56,086 bases of DNA from Chitinophagaceae bacterium (lineage in GTDB: Bacteria; Bacteroidota; Bacteroidia; Chitinophagales; Chitinophagaceae): positions 1 to 56,086 of the forward strand of contig JACSRV010000100.1 in the NCBI GenBank assembly GCA_014879545.1, written 5' to 3'. The notes below the pieces were generated by a model. It made no database searches, was not told where the DNA came from, and was given only the letters and a program-made list of their open reading frames with translations. Shown piece after piece: positions 1 to 10,705 of this stretch (its first letter is position 1; each line of letters starts with the position of its first letter). The translations under genes and the position numbers were made by a program.

Positions 1-39
1 ATATGGGCTTATATCTTCAACCTTTAAAATCATCTATAA

Positions 40-1011
40 ATGCAGGCTAAGGTTATCCGTCTTTTATCGGTACTATGCGTTGCGGTAGTTATGAGTATTC
101 CCGCTACAGCGCAAAAATTCAGGCCGTCTCGCGTATACATCGAACCCGATGGCTGGTCTATCGGTACCAACATTGGTAAGACTGATATGTGGGGAGATGT
201 GGGCACAAAAGGTCCTATCGATCACTATACCAACAGCAAATATTTCGACAAAGTCTCCATGATGGGGGGGCTGTTCGGCAGGTATTCATTCCACCCGAGT
301 TTCGCCACCCGTTTCCAGCTCAATTTCGGTAGCCTGTTCGCAACTGACGAATGGAACTACGATGGCGTGAAAGGAAAAAACCTGCTCGAAGGAAAAGATT
401 ACGTTCAGCGCTACCTCCGTGCACAGAACGCAAAAGCGATCGTAGTCGAGGCATCAGCAATGTTCGAGTATACGCCGCGTCGCTTCAACCTGCGCGGCAA
501 AGCATACAAACGCCGCCAGCCATATCTGGCAGCCGGTCTTGCTGTGTTCCATTACACACCGTACAGCACTGTTGGCAAAAGCCCTACTTGGGTAAAAACC
601 TACGATCTGTCTCTCGAAGGTCAAGGTTGGGAGGGTGCTTCTTATCCTAAAAAGAACTCGCGCTGGCAACCGGCAGTACCCCTCGCATTCGGCTATCGTT
701 GGGATCTCGGCGACCACCTGAACCTCGGCATAGAATACATGTACCGCATGACCATGTTCGACTACCTGGATGGCGTAAGCGGCAAGTATGTTAGCGCGTT
801 CGAATTCAACCAGAACCTCGGACCAAAAGAAGCAGCAACTGCAATTCAGGTGGCCGATAAAACTCCTTACTACAACAACTCCTTGTCCAACAAACCTGGC
901 TCTCTGCGCGGCAACCCGGGAAACAACGATGGTTACTCAACCTTCACCATCACTTTCTCGTACAAGGTTCCATCAAGAAACCGCATCTGGTGGCAGCCTA
1001 AACAGTTCTGA
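40..1011 (+). CDS. outer-membrane beta-barrel protein (DUF6089-like)
   Basis: 323-aa ORF with N-terminal signal peptide (VLCVAVVMSIPATAQ), aromatic/glycine-rich beta-barrel pattern and terminal aromatic (WWQPKQF). Confidence 0.7.
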   Translation: MQAKVIRLLSVLCVAVVMSIPATAQKFRPSRVYIEPDGWSIGTNIGKTDMWGDVGTKGPIDHYTNSKYFDKVSMMGGLFGRYSFHPSFATRFQLNFGSLFATDEWNYDGVKGKNLLEGKDYVQRYLRAQNAKAIVVEASAMFEYTPRRFNLRGKAYKRRQPYLAAGLAVFHYTPYSTVGKSPTWVKTYDLSLEGQGWEGASYPKKNSRWQPAVPLAFGYRWDLGDHLNLGIEYMYRMTMFDYLDGVSGKYVSAFEFNQNLGPKEAATAIQVADKTPYYNNSLSNKPGSLRGNPGNNDGYSTFTITFSYKVPSRNRIWWQPKQF

Positions 1012-1073
1012 TCCGGAACACTCGCAACCGGAAACAGTGTGAACTTAGTTTGATAGCATTTCTTATGCTAGCA

Positions 1074-1631
1074 TTATACACGTGCCCGCCACGGTATCTC
1101 GCTGGCGTTATTGATATGGCTGATGTAGCGGGATAAAACAAAAAGGAAATCTGATAAGCGGTTCAGATACTGCAGCACTATCGGTGGTATCTCCTCGTTC
1201 TGTTCCTGCATGGCCACACAAATGCGTTCTGCCCTGCGGCACACGCAGCGGGCCACATGACAGGTTGAAGAAGCCAGATTTCCACCCGGCAATATAAAAG
1301 AGCGCATCTCCGGCAACACTTCATTCATGCTGTCAATCTGCTGCTCCAACCAGGTTACATCAGCGTCATGCAGATCTGGCAGTTTCATCTTCACCTCCTT
1401 CCCGGGGTCTGTAGCCAATACCGAACCTATGGTGAATAAACGGTCCTGGATCTCTCGCAACCATTCGCTGATCTTTTCATTGCCCGCCATGTCGTTTACC
1501 ATACCTATGTACGAATTCAATTCGTCCACAGTACCGTAACTCTCTATCCTGATATGGCTCTTCGGCACACGCACACCACCTATCAGGCTGGTACCCCCCT
1601 TATCTCCTGTCTTTGTATATATCCTGAACAC
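1074..1631 (-). CDS. cob(I)yrinic acid a,c-diamide adenosyltransferase, PduO type
   Basis: MFRIYTKTGDKGGTSLIGG...RRAER...YLNRLSDFLFVLSR motifs; GTG start. Confidence 0.9.
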   Translation of the reverse strand: MFRIYTKTGDKGGTSLIGGVRVPKSHIRIESYGTVDELNSYIGMVNDMAGNEKISEWLREIQDRLFTIGSVLATDPGKEVKMKLPDLHDADVTWLEQQIDSMNEVLPEMRSFILPGGNLASSTCHVARCVCRRAERICVAMQEQNEEIPPIVLQYLNRLSDFLFVLSRYISHINNASEIPWRARV

Positions 1632-1657
1632 TGCTTTCCTTTTTATTTGTGTAAAGA

Positions 1658-2362
1658 TCAGGCATGTACTGCCTGCTTGTTCTTTCTGATGTCTGTCTCC
1701 ACAACGCCGTCCCTTATCCTGATCACCCGTTGTGTATAGTTGGCAATATCTTCCTCATGGGTCACAAGTACCACCGTATTGCCATGGCAATGTATGTCGC
1801 CGAACAACTCCATTATTTCTACCGATGTCCTCGTATCAAGATTACCCGTCGGTTCATCAGCCAGCAAGATAGACGGGTTATTGATCAATGCCCGCGCTAT
1901 CGCCACACGCTGGCTCTGTCCACCCGATAGCTCATTGGGCTTGTGATGCGCTCGCTCACTCAGCCCCACCTTATCCAACATGGCCCGCGCGCGCTCTTCA
2001 CGTTCTTTGCGCGATGCGCCCGAATAAATAAGCGGCAACGCTACATTCTCCCAAGCGGTCAGGCGCGGCAACAGATTGAATTGCTGAAACACAAAGCCTA
2101 TCTCCACATTACGCACATCGGCAAGCTGATCGTCCTGCATATTGCTCACGTCCTTACCGTTCAGAATATACTGCCCGCCAGACGGGGTATCAAGGCATCC
2201 CAGAATGTTCATCAATGTCGATTTCCCCGACCCCGATGGCCCCATAAGCGCCACATACTCATTCTCCATTATCAGCAACGATATTCCCTTCAGTACTTGC
2301 AGTTCCTGCTTTCCCATAAAATAACTCTTGCGTATATCGTTCAGCCTGATTACTTCTTTCAT
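1658..2362 (-). CDS. ABC transporter ATP-binding protein (MacB/LolD-like)
   Basis: Walker [10 protein letters not shown], signature [15 protein letters not shown], Walker [13 protein letters not shown]. Confidence 0.9.
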   Translation of the reverse strand: MKEVIRLNDIRKSYFMGKQELQVLKGISLLIMENEYVALMGPSGSGKSTLMNILGCLDTPSGGQYILNGKDVSNMQDDQLADVRNVEIGFVFQQFNLLPRLTAWENVALPLIYSGASRKEREERARAMLDKVGLSERAHHKPNELSGGQSQRVAIARALINNPSILLADEPTGNLDTRTSVEIMELFGDIHCHGNTVVLVTHEEDIANYTQRVIRIRDGVVETDIRKNKQAVHA

Positions 2363-2420
2363 CGGTCACGGCACATTAGCTCCGCTTAATTTCAAAAATA
2401 CGCATAATTTCACCCTCATA

Positions 2421-3218
2421 ATGATTTGCTTCCCAAATTGTAAGATCAACCTCGGGCTGTTCGTCACCGCCAAACGTGCAGACGGATACCATGATCTCGA
2501 AACTGTTTTTCTCCCCGTTTCAGACAATACTTCGGTTGCTGAACCATATCAGAGCATCTTGCACGATGTACTTGAAGTAGTACCCGCTGCAACCACCTCG
2601 CAAATGCACCTCAGCGGCCTGCCGGTTCAGGGCGAAACCAACAACAACCTGGTGTGGAAAGCATACCAACTACTCAACGATACTTACCCGGGAAAGATTC
2701 CCCCCGTAGATATCTATCTGCACAAGGTGATCCCCATGGGTGCCGGCCTGGGTGGTGGCTCAGCAAACGGAGCATGGATGTTGCGCCTCCTCAACGACAT
2801 GTTCTCATTGCAATGCACTCAGGAACAACTTGCAGCATTCGCATTGCAACTCGGGTCCGATTGCCCGTTCTTCATCTACAATACTCCTCAGTTCGCTGCA
2901 GGTCGTGGCGAAAAAATGTCTCCTGTCGCACTCTCACTTACCAACTATGAGATACGGGTCATCTGCCCCGGCATTCATGTATCTACCCGCGATGCATTCT
3001 CCATGATCGCACCTAGGCCTGCACCTTTCGATCTCCGCGCCATTGCAGACCTGCCGGTATCAGAATGGAAACACCACATCAGCAACGACTTTGAACAAAC
3101 GGTTTTCCCTATTCATCCGCATCTGGCCGGGCTTAAAAATAAGCTGTATGATGACGGCGCTTTGTACGCCTCTATGAGCGGCACAGGCTCTGCCGTTTAT
3201 GGCATTTTCAACAAATAA
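2421..3218 (+). CDS. ispE: 4-diphosphocytidyl-2-C-methyl-D-erythritol kinase
   Basis: GHMP kinase motif PMGAGLGGGSANGAW; KINLGL N-terminus; start trimmed to ATG 2421. Confidence 0.9.
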   Translation: MICFPNCKINLGLFVTAKRADGYHDLETVFLPVSDNTSVAEPYQSILHDVLEVVPAATTSQMHLSGLPVQGETNNNLVWKAYQLLNDTYPGKIPPVDIYLHKVIPMGAGLGGGSANGAWMLRLLNDMFSLQCTQEQLAAFALQLGSDCPFFIYNTPQFAAGRGEKMSPVALSLTNYEIRVICPGIHVSTRDAFSMIAPRPAPFDLRAIADLPVSEWKHHISNDFEQTVFPIHPHLAGLKNKLYDDGALYASMSGTGSAVYGIFNK

Positions 3219-3228
3219 CGTTTATTTA

Positions 3229-3328
3229 TATCTCGCCAAATCTACCATTTCTAAGCCACTTTTGGCGAGTTATACAAATTCTATATTTCGCCAGAACTCA
3301 CCGTTTTTTACTACTTTTGGCGAAATAT
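3229..3328. promoter_or_regulatory. two long inverted repeats upstream of the ATPase gene
   Basis: TATCTCGCCAAA..TTTGGCGAGTTATA (3229-3274) and TATATTTCGCCA..TGGCGAAATATA (3282-3328). Confidence 0.75.
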
Positions 3329-3341
3329 AATATCCCATAAT

Positions 3342-4778
3342 ATGGAAGTATTGGCTGGACGGCATGAAGAAAAGCTACTTCTGCAAAAGATCTCTGGCTC
3401 CGGCGAACCCGAGCTGGTTGTTGTTTATGGCCGCCGCAGGGTTGGCAAAACATATCTCGTTCGGCATGTGTTTGCAAAACAACTTGCTTTCGAAGTTTCC
3501 GGCATGCACAACGCCACGCTGAAACAACAGCTCCTCAATTTCAGTATGGCACTATCGGGCAAAAGAACCAAACTAAAATTGGCTCCTCCCGAAAACTGGA
3601 TGGAAGCTTTCAACCAACTCATCGCCCATCTTTCTCCTATCATACGGAAACAACGCAAAGTCATTTTTTTCGATGAGTTCCCCTGGCTTTGCTCTCCTCG
3701 CTCAGGCTTCATGCAGGCTTTCGAGCACTTCTGGAACACATGGGCCTCACGTCAGAAAAACCTTCTGGTGGTTATATGCGGATCGTCAGCAGCGTGGATG
3801 ATACAAAAGGTCATCAACAACAAAGGCGGACTTCACAACAGGGTCACACGCAGTATCCGGTTACAACCGTTTTCACTCAGTGAGACCGAAGAATTCCTCA
3901 AAGCAAGAAAAATCAACCTCGACCGCTATCAGATACTGCAGTTATACATGGTAATGGGCGGCGTCCCGCAATACCTGAAAGAAGTGGAAAAAGGCGAAAG
4001 TGCTGCACAGGCCATAGATCGCAACTGCTTTACAAAAGACGGACTGCTGCACAACGAGTTCAAAAATCTCTTCCTGTCGTTGTTTGGAGAGGCTACGGCA
4101 CACATAAACATCATCCGGGCTCTGGCAGCACATGGCTCCGGCCTCGACCGCACCGACATTATCAGAACATGCAAACTAACCTCAGGTGGCGGCACCTCAC
4201 TCATTCTCGATGAGCTTTCCCAGTCGGGTTTTATCACACCCTATATCCCATTTGGTAAAACAGCAAAAGACTATCTCTATAAACTTACTGATGAGTATTC
4301 CCGATTTTACATGAAATTCATCGACAACAACCGTATTTCAGGTGCCGGCTCATGGATACGCTTTTCCACTGGTCAGTCTTGGAAAAGCTGGAGCGGATTC
4401 GCGTTCGAAAGCATTTGCATGAAGCACACACAACAACTGAAAAACGCACTCGGCATCGGCGGTGTCTATACCGAAACTTCAGTCTGGCAGAGTAAAACCA
4501 CCGATAAAAAATCCGGCGCCCAGATCGATCTCGTCCTCGACCGCCAAGATCATTGTATCAATATATGCGAAATGAAATTCGCAAACTCCCGTTTCGAGAT
4601 CACTAAAGACTACGCGAAAACTCTTGAAAATAAATGCGCCGCTTTCCGTGAAGAGACCGGCACTTCAAAGTCGCTCCTTATCACAATGGTAACAACCTTC
4701 GGGCTTAAAAATTCAGACAAATATTCCGGGCTCATTCAAAGAGAAGTCAGTATGGACGGCCTTTTCAATCCATTATAA
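3342..4778 (+). CDS. AAA-family ATPase with C-terminal DUF234-like domain
   Basis: P-loop VVYGRRRVGKTYLVRHVF, FFDEFPWL, central wHTH-like segment, C-terminal QIDLVLDR...ICEMKF (PD-(D/E)XK-like). Confidence 0.85.
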   Translation: MEVLAGRHEEKLLLQKISGSGEPELVVVYGRRRVGKTYLVRHVFAKQLAFEVSGMHNATLKQQLLNFSMALSGKRTKLKLAPPENWMEAFNQLIAHLSPIIRKQRKVIFFDEFPWLCSPRSGFMQAFEHFWNTWASRQKNLLVVICGSSAAWMIQKVINNKGGLHNRVTRSIRLQPFSLSETEEFLKARKINLDRYQILQLYMVMGGVPQYLKEVEKGESAAQAIDRNCFTKDGLLHNEFKNLFLSLFGEATAHINIIRALAAHGSGLDRTDIIRTCKLTSGGGTSLILDELSQSGFITPYIPFGKTAKDYLYKLTDEYSRFYMKFIDNNRISGAGSWIRFSTGQSWKSWSGFAFESICMKHTQQLKNALGIGGVYTETSVWQSKTTDKKSGAQIDLVLDRQDHCINICEMKFANSRFEITKDYAKTLENKCAAFREETGTSKSLLITMVTTFGLKNSDKYSGLIQREVSMDGLFNPL

Positions 4779-4783
4779 TATAT

Positions 4784-4831
4784 TATATCTCGCCAAAACT
4801 ACCTTTTCCAACCCACTTTTGGCGAGTTATA
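4784..4831. repeat. third copy of the TCTCGCCAAA/TTTGGCGAGT repeat, 3' of the ATPase gene
   Basis: near-identical over about 48 bp to 3229-3274. Confidence 0.8.
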
Positions 4832-4870
4832 AAACTTATCTTACCTGCTTTCGTTGAGTGTAAAACCTTA

Positions 4871-7006
4871 TCAGCTTATCTTTCCCCAATGCGATTGTTT
4901 GCCCTGCTGAGACAATACATACCGCAGCGGCTGGTGCTGTGCTGACGTGAGGCCGGGGTCATTCGTCAGCATGTTCAGTGCCGCAACCCTTGTCTCTTCC
5001 AGTATTCCGCTATCCTGCACTATGTCTGCCAGCTTGAACTTTATGAGACCACTCTGCTTGGTGCCATACATATCGCCGGGGCCGCGCATAGCCAGGTCTT
5101 CTTCCGCTATCTTGAATCCGTCATTGGTCGACACCATTATCTGCAGGCGTTTGTAACTCTCGTCCGATACCTTTGACCCGGCCAGCAATATACAATACGA
5201 CTGTTCCGCACCCCTGCCCACGCGGCCGCGCAGCTGGTGCATCTGAGATAACCCGAACCTTTCCGCACTCTCTATCAGCATCACCGATGCGTTCGGCACA
5301 TTCACACCCACTTCTATCACAGTTGTTGCCACCAGCACATTCGCCTCTCCCTTCGCAAATCGCTGCATATTGCGCTCACGCTCTGCTGCTTCCTGCCGGC
5401 CGTGTACCATCGCTATCCGGTATTTATTCTCATCAAACCATATCTTCACCTGCTCATATCCGGCCATCAGACTTTCATAGTCCATCTTCTCCGACTCCTC
5501 TATCAGCGGATACACGATATATGCCTGCCGTCCCTTGTCCACTTCACTTCTCATGAACTGCATCACCCTCGCACGCTCCATATCGCGCGCCAGTATTGTC
5601 TTTATCGGCTGGCGGCCCGGCGGCAACTCATCTATCACCGACACATCCAGATCGCCATACATGGTCATGGCCAGCGTTCGGGGTATGGGTGTTGCCGTCA
5701 TTACCAATATGTGTGGCGGCATCTCATTCTTCTTCCAAAGACGCGCCCGCTGGCCCACACCAAACCGGTGCTGCTCATCTATCACAGCAAGTCCCAGATT
5801 TTTGAACTGCACGTTATCTTCAAGCAGCGCATGCGTGCCCACCACTATCCGCAGCGACCCGTCTGCAAGCTGCTCCAGTATCTCTTTTCTTGGTTTTCCT
5901 TTTACGTTTCCTGTAAGCAGCCTAACCTCTATACCCATATCGCGCAGCATACCCGATATGCTGAAATAATGCTGCTGTGCCAAAATCTCTGTCGGTGCCA
6001 TGATACAGGCCTGAAATCCGTTGTCCAGCGCCAGCAACATAGACATCAGTGCCACTATCGTCTTTCCGCTGCCCACATCTCCCTGCAGCAGGCGGTTCAT
6101 CTGCTTGCCGGTACCTGTATCCTGCCTTATCTCCTTCAGCACGCGCTTCTGTGCATTGGTAAGTGGAAACGGAAGATGTTTGCTGAAAAACTCATTGAAC
6201 GTATCTCCTACCTTTCCAAAATGCCATCCCTGCTGTGCCGTATGCTGCAGCCTCAGTCTACCTATTTTCAACTGAGAAAGGAACAGCTCCTCCCACTTCA
6301 TCCGGTGCCTTGCTGCCTGCTCGTGTTCTTCAGTATCCGGAAAATGTATCCACCTCAGCGCCTGAAACCGACCACACAATTTGTATTGGTTACGTAATTC
6401 TTGCGGCAATATCTCCATCACATCACCCGGTTGCAGCTTCTCAAACAATGCCTGCGTCAGCTTTGCAAACGAACGGTTGGTCACTCCTCTGACTTTCAAC
6501 TTCTCCGTTGTCGGGTACACCGGTTGCCTGCCGGGTATGGAAGTCTCCGCATTCAGCAGCTCTATCTCCGGATGTGCTATGTTGACCACTCCGTTGAAGT
6601 AATTCAACTTGCCATATACAATGTACCGGACATTCTCCTTCAGTGACTTCTTCATCCACTGCGCACCCTGAAACCACAACAGATCTATCCGGCCGGTGTC
6701 ATCATACAGTGTTGCTATAAGTCGCTTCTTCCTCCCCTCTCCTTCCTCAGAAATATTCACCAATGTACCCACCAGTTGCACATATTCTGTCTTAGGGTCT
6801 ATGAACCCTATCCGCGTCACCTGCGACCTGTCGGCATACCGGTAGGGATAATGATACAGCAGGTCCTCAAACGTGCTTATCTCCAGTTCTGTACGCAGCA
6901 ATTCACCGCGTTGCGGACCAACTCCCTTCAGGAATTCTATGGGCGACTCTAATATGGACTGATTGCTGCTGATTCCACAAAAATAACTGTTTGTAGCATA
7001 GAACAT
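4871..7006 (-). CDS. recG: ATP-dependent DNA helicase RecG
   Basis: LLQGDVGSGKTIVALM, VIDEQHRFGVGQR, LRGRVGRG; FLKGVGPQR N-terminal wedge region. Start codon uncertain (see findings). Confidence 0.95.
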   Translation of the reverse strand: MFYATNSYFCGISSNQSILESPIEFLKGVGPQRGELLRTELEISTFEDLLYHYPYRYADRSQVTRIGFIDPKTEYVQLVGTLVNISEEGEGRKKRLIATLYDDTGRIDLLWFQGAQWMKKSLKENVRYIVYGKLNYFNGVVNIAHPEIELLNAETSIPGRQPVYPTTEKLKVRGVTNRSFAKLTQALFEKLQPGDVMEILPQELRNQYKLCGRFQALRWIHFPDTEEHEQAARHRMKWEELFLSQLKIGRLRLQHTAQQGWHFGKVGDTFNEFFSKHLPFPLTNAQKRVLKEIRQDTGTGKQMNRLLQGDVGSGKTIVALMSMLLALDNGFQACIMAPTEILAQQHYFSISGMLRDMGIEVRLLTGNVKGKPRKEILEQLADGSLRIVVGTHALLEDNVQFKNLGLAVIDEQHRFGVGQRARLWKKNEMPPHILVMTATPIPRTLAMTMYGDLDVSVIDELPPGRQPIKTILARDMERARVMQFMRSEVDKGRQAYIVYPLIEESEKMDYESLMAGYEQVKIWFDENKYRIAMVHGRQEAAERERNMQRFAKGEANVLVATTVIEVGVNVPNASVMLIESAERFGLSQMHQLRGRVGRGAEQSYCILLAGSKVSDESYKRLQIMVSTNDGFKIAEEDLAMRGPGDMYGTKQSGLIKFKLADIVQDSGILEETRVAALNMLTNDPGLTSAQHQPLRYVLSQQGKQSHWGKIS

Positions 7007-7028
7007 CCGCTACCTGCGCACAACAAAA

Positions 7029-7050
7029 AAGCTCCCCGTTCGGAGAGCTT
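7029..7050 (-). terminator. intrinsic terminator-like hairpin for the leftward SGNH/FadL unit
   Basis: minus strand AAGCTCTCCGAACGGGGAGCTTTTTTG. Confidence 0.7.
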
Positions 7051-7074
7051 CTCTGCTTGGAAAATATCTTGCCA

Positions 7075-8451
7075 TTACGGATACTTTACGCCCGGATATT
7101 TGTTGGCGTCAGTAAGCGGAACGGTTGAGTGGTAGTAGGTATTGATCGTGTTTAGCACATAATTCGCTATCAGCGCATTACCCCTTGCGTTCATATGAAC
7201 ACCGTCAAGCGAGAATGCACCACCCGAAATATATTCTGCTGAATATTTGATGCCGTTGTATGGCATACCTGTAGCCAATGTCTTCATGAACGCATTGATG
7301 TCCACATATGCCAGCTTACGGCGGATACACTGCTGACGGATGTTCTCGTTGTACTTGTCCACCATAGTACGGATGTTCTGCAACTCATCTGTTGTAAGCA
7401 CGTACTCTTTAGGAATTGGCTTTACACTTCCCCAACCTGCACAAATGATCGAATCGCGTGGTATCGTCATCAGGATCAACTCACCCGGCACCGATTGACG
7501 TGTTTTGTCATCATTGTCCTTGATCACGTACTGATTCTTACCCTCCTGGAAAACGATGTCAAAACCCCTGCTCTTGTACAACGCCTGCAGACTGTCTGCC
7601 TGCGACTGACGCGTGATCACCAATCCGTTCGATGGTACTGCAGTGAAGTATGGAAGTGCAGTAATGTCCGGAACATTCAGCAATGCGCCCGATGCCGATG
7701 TGCTCGATACTGCCGTAACTACGCTATCGTAGTAGTCGGCAAATACCTGGAAAGGCGTAATGTCATTTTGGTTGTAGTAGTTGCCCAGTACAGGTGTTGC
7801 TGTGCCGGTTCCATTACCCTGGCCACCTGCAAGCGCATAACCCAATACATCTGTTGCTCCCAGCCATACGGTGAAGAACGTAGGATGCAAGTTGAACACA
7901 CGTGAATACAGTTCATCCAACGGACGCTTATTAGCATCGTAGTAGAACCTTTTAGCCAACATGTTATTGTTGTTCGCATAGCCTGCAACAGCATAGTCAG
8001 CAACGCGAATGAACGGTACCGCTATATTATTGATCTGACCATTATTCACAGGGCTTGTATAATGCCAACTTCCATTAGAATCAAGCGGCAGTGTGCTCAC
8101 CACCGGACCTATCGAAGAGGTACCGTCACAGTAATATTTAGTACCTGCAACAAGCTTTGGAGTGGGGTAACCATTGTCACCTGTCACCAGCGGCTGTATG
8201 AACGGACCTGTTGCTCCGTTACCCGACTTGATGGTCTCCATCTGCTCAAACAAACGCTGAGGATATGAGTTCAACTGACCCGATACTGTAAGTGCGTCAT
8301 CAGCATAACCCGAGGTGAACGAACAACCCACAGCCAGATAGTTGGTGAACACCGCCTCTCCCGATGTTGGCGGGGTAGTAACGTTGGCACTTGGTCTGCA
8401 TGCCGAGAACAATACTGTAGCGAGCGCACCTATGGTATATAATTTTTTCAT
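7075..8451 (-). CDS. SGNH/GDSL-type hydrolase, lipoprotein
   Basis: LFSAC lipobox; YLAVGCSFTSGYADD; DGVHMNARGNALIANYVL catalytic D-x-x-H. Confidence 0.8.
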   Translation of the reverse strand: MKKLYTIGALATVLFSACRPSANVTTPPTSGEAVFTNYLAVGCSFTSGYADDALTVSGQLNSYPQRLFEQMETIKSGNGATGPFIQPLVTGDNGYPTPKLVAGTKYYCDGTSSIGPVVSTLPLDSNGSWHYTSPVNNGQINNIAVPFIRVADYAVAGYANNNNMLAKRFYYDANKRPLDELYSRVFNLHPTFFTVWLGATDVLGYALAGGQGNGTGTATPVLGNYYNQNDITPFQVFADYYDSVVTAVSSTSASGALLNVPDITALPYFTAVPSNGLVITRQSQADSLQALYKSRGFDIVFQEGKNQYVIKDNDDKTRQSVPGELILMTIPRDSIICAGWGSVKPIPKEYVLTTDELQNIRTMVDKYNENIRQQCIRRKLAYVDINAFMKTLATGMPYNGIKYSAEYISGGAFSLDGVHMNARGNALIANYVLNTINTYYHSTVPLTDANKYPGVKYP

Positions 8452-8472
8452 TTTTCGCTTTTTATTCAATTT

Positions 8473-9717
8473 TTAGAAACTATAGTACAGACCTATTGCC
8501 GGTGTGGCAGCTGCTGTTTTGTAAACACCATTAAAGCCTGCATATACATACTCCCCGTTACGCTTCACAGAGTTTACACCCTCAAACGCGCCCATGATGG
8601 TAAGACCCGGCAATGGCTTTACTGTGATACCACATGAAAGCACAATGCGGTCTGCATCCGGAAGGTCAGGAGAAACGATGTCGTTCACAACAGGAGTAGG
8701 ATCGTAAGCACCACCTGCCATCAGCGCCACTACGCGACTGATCTTGTAGTGCATACCCAGCCTTGGTGTGAATGTGTTGCGATACAACCTTGGCGCACGC
8801 ATGTTGGTGAGCGATGTTGTTGTCTGCTTGAAGTCTATGCGCAGCGAATCATACGCACTCCATGCTGTGTAGCTGAAATCCATCTGCAACGTGAAGTCGC
8901 CACGGCGCCAGCCGAAACCTGCTGTAGCTACTGCAGGCATTGGTAGCCTTGCGCTGAATGTAGTGCCGGGGAAAGAATCTTTCAACGAAGTTGGCACCCT
9001 GAACTTAGCAGCTCCGCCATCTATGTCCATGTTCACCTGCGAACGGTAAGTAAGACCCAATTGCAGGTTCTCGCTCATCTTTATCTGTGCACCTACATTG
9101 AAACCAACGCCGGCTGCATTGCCGTGCAGGCTTGCTTTTCCGTCGTCAAGACCCGGTCCTTGTGCACCATGTACAGGCAGTGCGCGCTGCATATCCAATG
9201 ATCCGGTACCTACAACAAATCCTGCTCCCACCGATAACCATTCAGTTGCACGGTAGCTCACGGTAGGTTGGAAGAATACTGTCTTCAACTCCACTGACTG
9301 AACAATGTATTTACCCATCCAGTTGTCATTCCATTTCATGCCGGTTCCAAACGGACTATATATGCCCAGACCAACACCTATCCTGCTATCTTCATGCACC
9401 GGACCACCTATGTAAAGGTTGAACGGCATAAACGTTTGTTTTGCAGTCTGCTCGTTCGACGATACCACACCGGAATTATCCCTGTTGCCATATGCTGTTG
9501 TCGGCATGATCATCGCTGTGCCGGCATATATCTGGATTCCCTTCAGGCGCGTAAGTCCGCCCGGGTTGTAAAATATAGTCGAAGCATCCCATGGCCAGGC
9601 AGTTCCCGAACCACCCATTGCCATTTGCCTCAACCCCTGAAGGTTGAGTTGGTAACCGCCACCAAATGTCGTCATCGCTGACAGTAACAATGATGCCGTA
9701 ATTACGTGTTTCTTCAT
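8473..9717 (-). CDS. OmpP1/FadL family outer-membrane transporter
   Basis: GGYQLNLQGLRQMAMGGSGTAWPWDASTIFYNPGGLTRL typical FadL N-terminus. Confidence 0.85.
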   Translation of the reverse strand: MKKHVITASLLLSAMTTFGGGYQLNLQGLRQMAMGGSGTAWPWDASTIFYNPGGLTRLKGIQIYAGTAMIMPTTAYGNRDNSGVVSSNEQTAKQTFMPFNLYIGGPVHEDSRIGVGLGIYSPFGTGMKWNDNWMGKYIVQSVELKTVFFQPTVSYRATEWLSVGAGFVVGTGSLDMQRALPVHGAQGPGLDDGKASLHGNAAGVGFNVGAQIKMSENLQLGLTYRSQVNMDIDGGAAKFRVPTSLKDSFPGTTFSARLPMPAVATAGFGWRRGDFTLQMDFSYTAWSAYDSLRIDFKQTTTSLTNMRAPRLYRNTFTPRLGMHYKISRVVALMAGGAYDPTPVVNDIVSPDLPDADRIVLSCGITVKPLPGLTIMGAFEGVNSVKRNGEYVYAGFNGVYKTAAATPAIGLYYSF

Positions 9718-9939
9718 AATTGGTCTGTTAAATATTCAATGAATCCTTCTCAGGTTTTCAATAATCGGGTATTAAGGTATAGTGAAATAACTATAAAAAC
9801 AAATACCAGAGCCAAAAACCTCCGCAAATATAAGTGTTACCCAACGAGGATAAAAGCATCTGCTACACTATGTATAAGTTTTTTTAGGGGCTTTGAATTC
9901 TTTCATATGCACGATAATCCACATGTGCTGGCGCGCCCG

Positions 9940-10644
9940 CTACACCGTTATCCCTATCGTGGCAATGCTCACCCGGGCCCCCGCAGCTTCCAAAACTGCC
10001 AATGCGCAGGCTTCTATGGTAGCTCCCGTCGTCAACACATCGTCAACTATCAAAATGTGTTTGCCTTCCATTCCCTTTTTATCTTTCAACCCGAACGCGC
10101 CGGCCATATTTTCGGTTCGCTCGGCCCGGTTCTTATTGGTTTGGCTCTCTGTGGCCCGCACACGCACCAGGTTCCCCTCACTGACGGGTTTATGCAATAC
10201 CGCTCCCATTGTCAGACACAGAAGGTGACTTTGATTATATCCTCTTGCCGCCTCCTTATCAGGGTGCAGGGGCACGGCTATTATTTCATCAACCGTTGAT
10301 ATCCAATCAGTTACAGCCAGCTGCTGCGCGAAACGCTTGCCCAGAAAATCAGCTATGTCTTTTTTGGTGGTGTATTTCAACCCATGCAGCAAGTGCTGCA
10401 ACAATCCGTCTTCAGTAAAATAACAGTAAGAGGTCGCTCGCACAAACGGGAACCTACCTGCAAATCGCTGCTCGGTCTCATTTCCGGCTATAGCATGGTA
10501 CCCGGTTTCGGGCAACTCGGTGGCGCAGCCTATACACAGCACTTCCTCCCCTTCCAACAATTGACGGTTGCACCCCTCGCAAAGGCGGGGATACAACAGA
10601 TGCATGATGCCCTGCTTCAGTTCGTTCAGTGTCAGCACTCCCAA
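9940..10644 (-). CDS. ComF family phosphoribosyltransferase-like protein
   Basis: C-x2-C zinc-like motifs (LCEGCNRQLL, LCIGCATEL) and PRPP loop ILIVDDVLTTGATIEACA; start codon uncertain. Confidence 0.9.
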   Translation of the reverse strand: MGVLTLNELKQGIMHLLYPRLCEGCNRQLLEGEEVLCIGCATELPETGYHAIAGNETEQRFAGRFPFVRATSYCYFTEDGLLQHLLHGLKYTTKKDIADFLGKRFAQQLAVTDWISTVDEIIAVPLHPDKEAARGYNQSHLLCLTMGAVLHKPVSEGNLVRVRATESQTNKNRAERTENMAGAFGLKDKKGMEGKHILIVDDVLTTGATIEACALAVLEAAGARVSIATIGITV

Positions 10645-10705
10645 TTACAAGAAAATTATATGCGTCAAGCGCCAATGATCTATTAAACTTTAAAAACTGC
10701 AATCC

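Noticed and set aside
5402-6397. 331-aa + strand ORF inside recG
   Set aside because: Antisense shadow of recG.
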